Assembly: GCA_964423615.1 (NCBI GenBank)
Contig: CAYRFQ010000145.1
Span: forward strand, 1 to 15,011
From: CAYRFQ01 sp964423615
Lineage (GTDB): Bacteria > Planctomycetota > Planctomycetia > Gemmatales > Gemmataceae
Direction of reading: 5' to 3'
Length of the DNA: 15,011 nt
Position numbers and translations under genes: made by a program. The notes beneath the pieces are model-generated. The model had not been told where the DNA came from. It saw nothing but the letters and a program-made list of their open reading frames with translations, and did not search any database. Shown piece after piece: positions 13,861-15,011 of the stretch (positions are counted from its first letter, which is position 1; the number at the start of each line of letters is the position of its first letter).

Positions 13861-13920
13861 AAATCCGCCCGCAAGATCGCTCCCCCTGCGGACACATTCG
13901 GCTTCATCGACGCGACCAAA
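13861..13920 (+). pseudogene. Duplicated 5' fragment of the portal gene
   Basis: These 60 bases match 14183-14242 inside the portal gene with a single, silent difference (tcc against tct). They encode SARKIAPPADTFGFIDATK in an open frame. The portal's first 14 codons are missing. After ATK the sequence runs directly into 47-bp repeat copy B. With the 25-bp match just before it, this is a duplication that lost 103 bp; both deletion ends carry 'acc', a 3-base microhomology. A 96-codon open frame covering it (13762-14052) is therefore chimeric and probably not a gene. Confidence 0.85.
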
Positions 13921-13965
13921 GCCGCGGAGTGGCGACATCATGTAGGCGTGGCCATAAGGCCGCGT
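13919..13965 (+). repeat. 47-bp double-hairpin repeat, copy B
   Basis: It begins aagccgcggagtggcgacat and ends ggccgcgt. Hairpin 1 is gccgc-gga-gtggc, with a G-T wobble. Hairpin 2 is cgtggcc-ataa-ggccgcg. It directly follows the truncated portal fragment and is 38 bases before copy C in the same orientation. Confidence 0.85.
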
Positions 13966-14003
13966 GATCGTATCCGCCTCCTCTTCTCTACCTTTTATCT
14001 CCA

Positions 14004-14050
14004 AAGCCACGCAGTGGCGACATATGTTAGGCATGGCCGTGAAGCCGCGT
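14004..14050 (+). repeat. 47-bp double-hairpin repeat, copy C
   Basis: It begins aagccacgcagtggcgacat and ends agccgcgt. Hairpin 1 is gccac-gca-gtggc: relative to copy A both arms changed together, so pairing is kept. Hairpin 2 is weaker here (catggcc-gtga-agccgcg). It lies four bases before the second copy of the 25-bp direct repeat. Confidence 0.85.
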
Positions 14051-14054
14051 GAAA

Positions 14055-14079
14055 CAATCGACCCCCAATTCTTCCCACC
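14055..14079 (+). repeat. 25-bp direct repeat, copy 2, upstream of the portal gene
   Basis: Matches 13836-13860 with one mismatch. It marks the left edge of the second copy of the tandem duplication, 219 bases after the first. Confidence 0.85.
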
Positions 14080-14140
14080 TCACCCACTACTATTGCAGCA
14101 CACAACATCCGACGACAGAAACTCGGGAGAACACCACCAA

Positions 14141-15011
14141 ATGCTCCAAACCATCTACAACTACTTCTTCGCCCCCGAAACCAAATCTGCCCGCAAGATC
14201 GCTCCCCCTGCGGACACATTCGGCTTCATCGACGCGACCAAAAAACACCGCGAGCCCACCAAACGCGAACTCCTCGGCGAACTCAAGAACATCGCCTACA
14301 CATGCGTCTCGATCAACGCTGCGGTGTGTGCCACGCACGCACCCAAGCTCTACGTCATGACTCGACCCGGCGACCCCGAGCCCAAGTGCCAAACCAAGTC
14401 CGTCCCCAACGGCTCATTCTGGCACCACATCAACACAAAGAGCCTCGGCTGTCATGTGCAACAAGTCGTAGAACACCCGCTGATTACCTTAATGAACCAG
14501 GTCAACGAAGTCCACAACAGCTTTGATTTGTGGGAACTTACCCAGACGTATCTGGAAACGATGGGATGTGCTTACTGGTGGATCGAGAAAGGAATGTTCG
14601 GAACGCCCCGCCAAATCTACCCACTCGCCCCCCACCTCGTCCATCCCCGAAGAGAACGAGGCTCGCGGCGAATCGTCGACTACTACGAATACCACGGACG
14701 CGAAGCCGCCACCAAGTTCCACCCCGACGAGGTCATCGCCTTCCGATTCCCCGACCTGCGAGACCCCTATACCCAGGGCTATCCACCACTGCGAGCGGCC
14801 TACGAACAGATCGCTCTGAACAGCGAATACACGGCCTTCCGTCGAGCCATCTACGACAACGTCGGCATCCCCAGTGCCATCGTCTCACCCGGCGAGGTCA
14901 TGGGACCAGAAGAAAAAGACCGCCTCGAAGCCCAATGGAACATGAAGTTCCGACGAGGCGGAGCGGGCAAGATGTTGTTCGCCGAGAGCGCCATGAAAGT
15001 CGACATCCTGT
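14141..15011 (+). CDS. HK97-family phage portal protein, 3' end outside the window
   Basis: The first 290 codons are open from ATG 14141 to the window edge. Portal proteins form the dodecameric ring at one capsid vertex through which DNA is packaged and ejected. Family features in order: an N-terminal helical region (RELLGELKNIAYTCVSINAA, about 44-63); VEHPLITLMNQVN...LWELTQTYLETMGCAYWWIEK (about 111-150), the strongest portal signature; PLAPHLVHP; FHPDEVIAFRFPDLRDPYTQGYPPLRAAYEQ; and FRRAIYDNVGIPSAIV. Full-length members are about 400-550 residues, so the rest should lie to the right. I see no strong ribosome site before the ATG (ggga about 14 bases away). The frame is intact, unlike the terminase remnant. 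Codons end mostly in C, more than in the genes to the left. Its 5' end is partly duplicated upstream. Confidence 0.85.
   Translation, partial: MLQTIYNYFFAPETKSARKIAPPADTFGFIDATKKHREPTKRELLGELKNIAYTCVSINAAVCATHAPKLYVMTRPGDPEPKCQTKSVPNGSFWHHINTKSLGCHVQQVVEHPLITLMNQVNEVHNSFDLWELTQTYLETMGCAYWWIEKGMFGTPRQIYPLAPHLVHPRRERGSRRIVDYYEYHGREAATKFHPDEVIAFRFPDLRDPYTQGYPPLRAAYEQIALNSEYTAFRRAIYDNVGIPSAIVSPGEVMGPEEKDRLEAQWNMKFRRGGAGKMLFAESAMKVDIL

Noticed and set aside
13488..13919. 143-codon minus-strand frame upstream of the protease
   Set aside because: Crosses the heptamer array, two palindromes and the portal duplication; no recognisable domain.
13762..14052. 96-codon + strand frame containing a portal-like peptide
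   Set aside because: It is a chimera of a duplicated portal fragment and two 47-bp repeats, with only a TTG start and no ribosome site.

Overview
The window looks like the chromosome of a member of the Planctomycetota. The evidence is a set of typical gene families: an ECF sigma factor coupled to a membrane FecR-like protein, a secreted PQQ-type beta-propeller that begins with the 'EDWPQFLGP' signature, a secreted FGE/sulfatase-modifying-factor domain protein, and a TlpA-type thioredoxin with a long C-terminal extension. Intergenic gaps are long and rich in palindromic repeats. Genus cannot be decided from the sequence.

Layout. Positions 1-738 hold no recognisable gene but carry a nested, imperfect palindrome (63-287). 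A tandem universal stress protein follows on + (739-1581). Next comes a gap with a possible tiny lipoprotein on -. A minus-strand block reads TlpA-like thioredoxin (4239-5495), ECF sigma factor (3571-4116) and FecR/beta-helix protein (1977-3566). The sigma and FecR genes are almost abutting; the thioredoxin gene is separated from them by a strong hairpin. A second minus-strand operon, overlapping by 11 bases, encodes an FGE-domain protein (7243-8178) and a PQQ beta-propeller (5964-7253). Two + strand housekeeping-type genes follow: a double-GNAT acetyltransferase (8552-9505, with a good promoter) and a PYROXD2-like FAD oxidoreductase (9586-11184).

The right-hand 3.8 kb is different. It starts with a decayed 3' piece of what looks like a phage terminase large subunit (+, about 11198-11425) and ends with the 5' 290 codons of an HK97-type portal protein (+, 14141 to the window edge). 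In phages these two genes are normally neighbours. Here they are separated by a tight three-gene operon on the opposite strand: a NAL1/trypsin-like serine protease (12369-13397), an 84-residue free-standing 'GVGIG' domain protein (12118-12372) and a 155-residue single-pass membrane protein (11670-12137). Copies of one 47-bp double-hairpin repeat lie on both sides of this operon (one left, two right, same orientation). A duplicated, internally deleted piece of the portal gene's 5' end lies just before the real portal gene. I read this as a decayed prophage or phage-like element into which a protease cassette has been placed. The cassette is the best candidate here for an undescribed system; its function is unknown and any defence or lysis role is inference.
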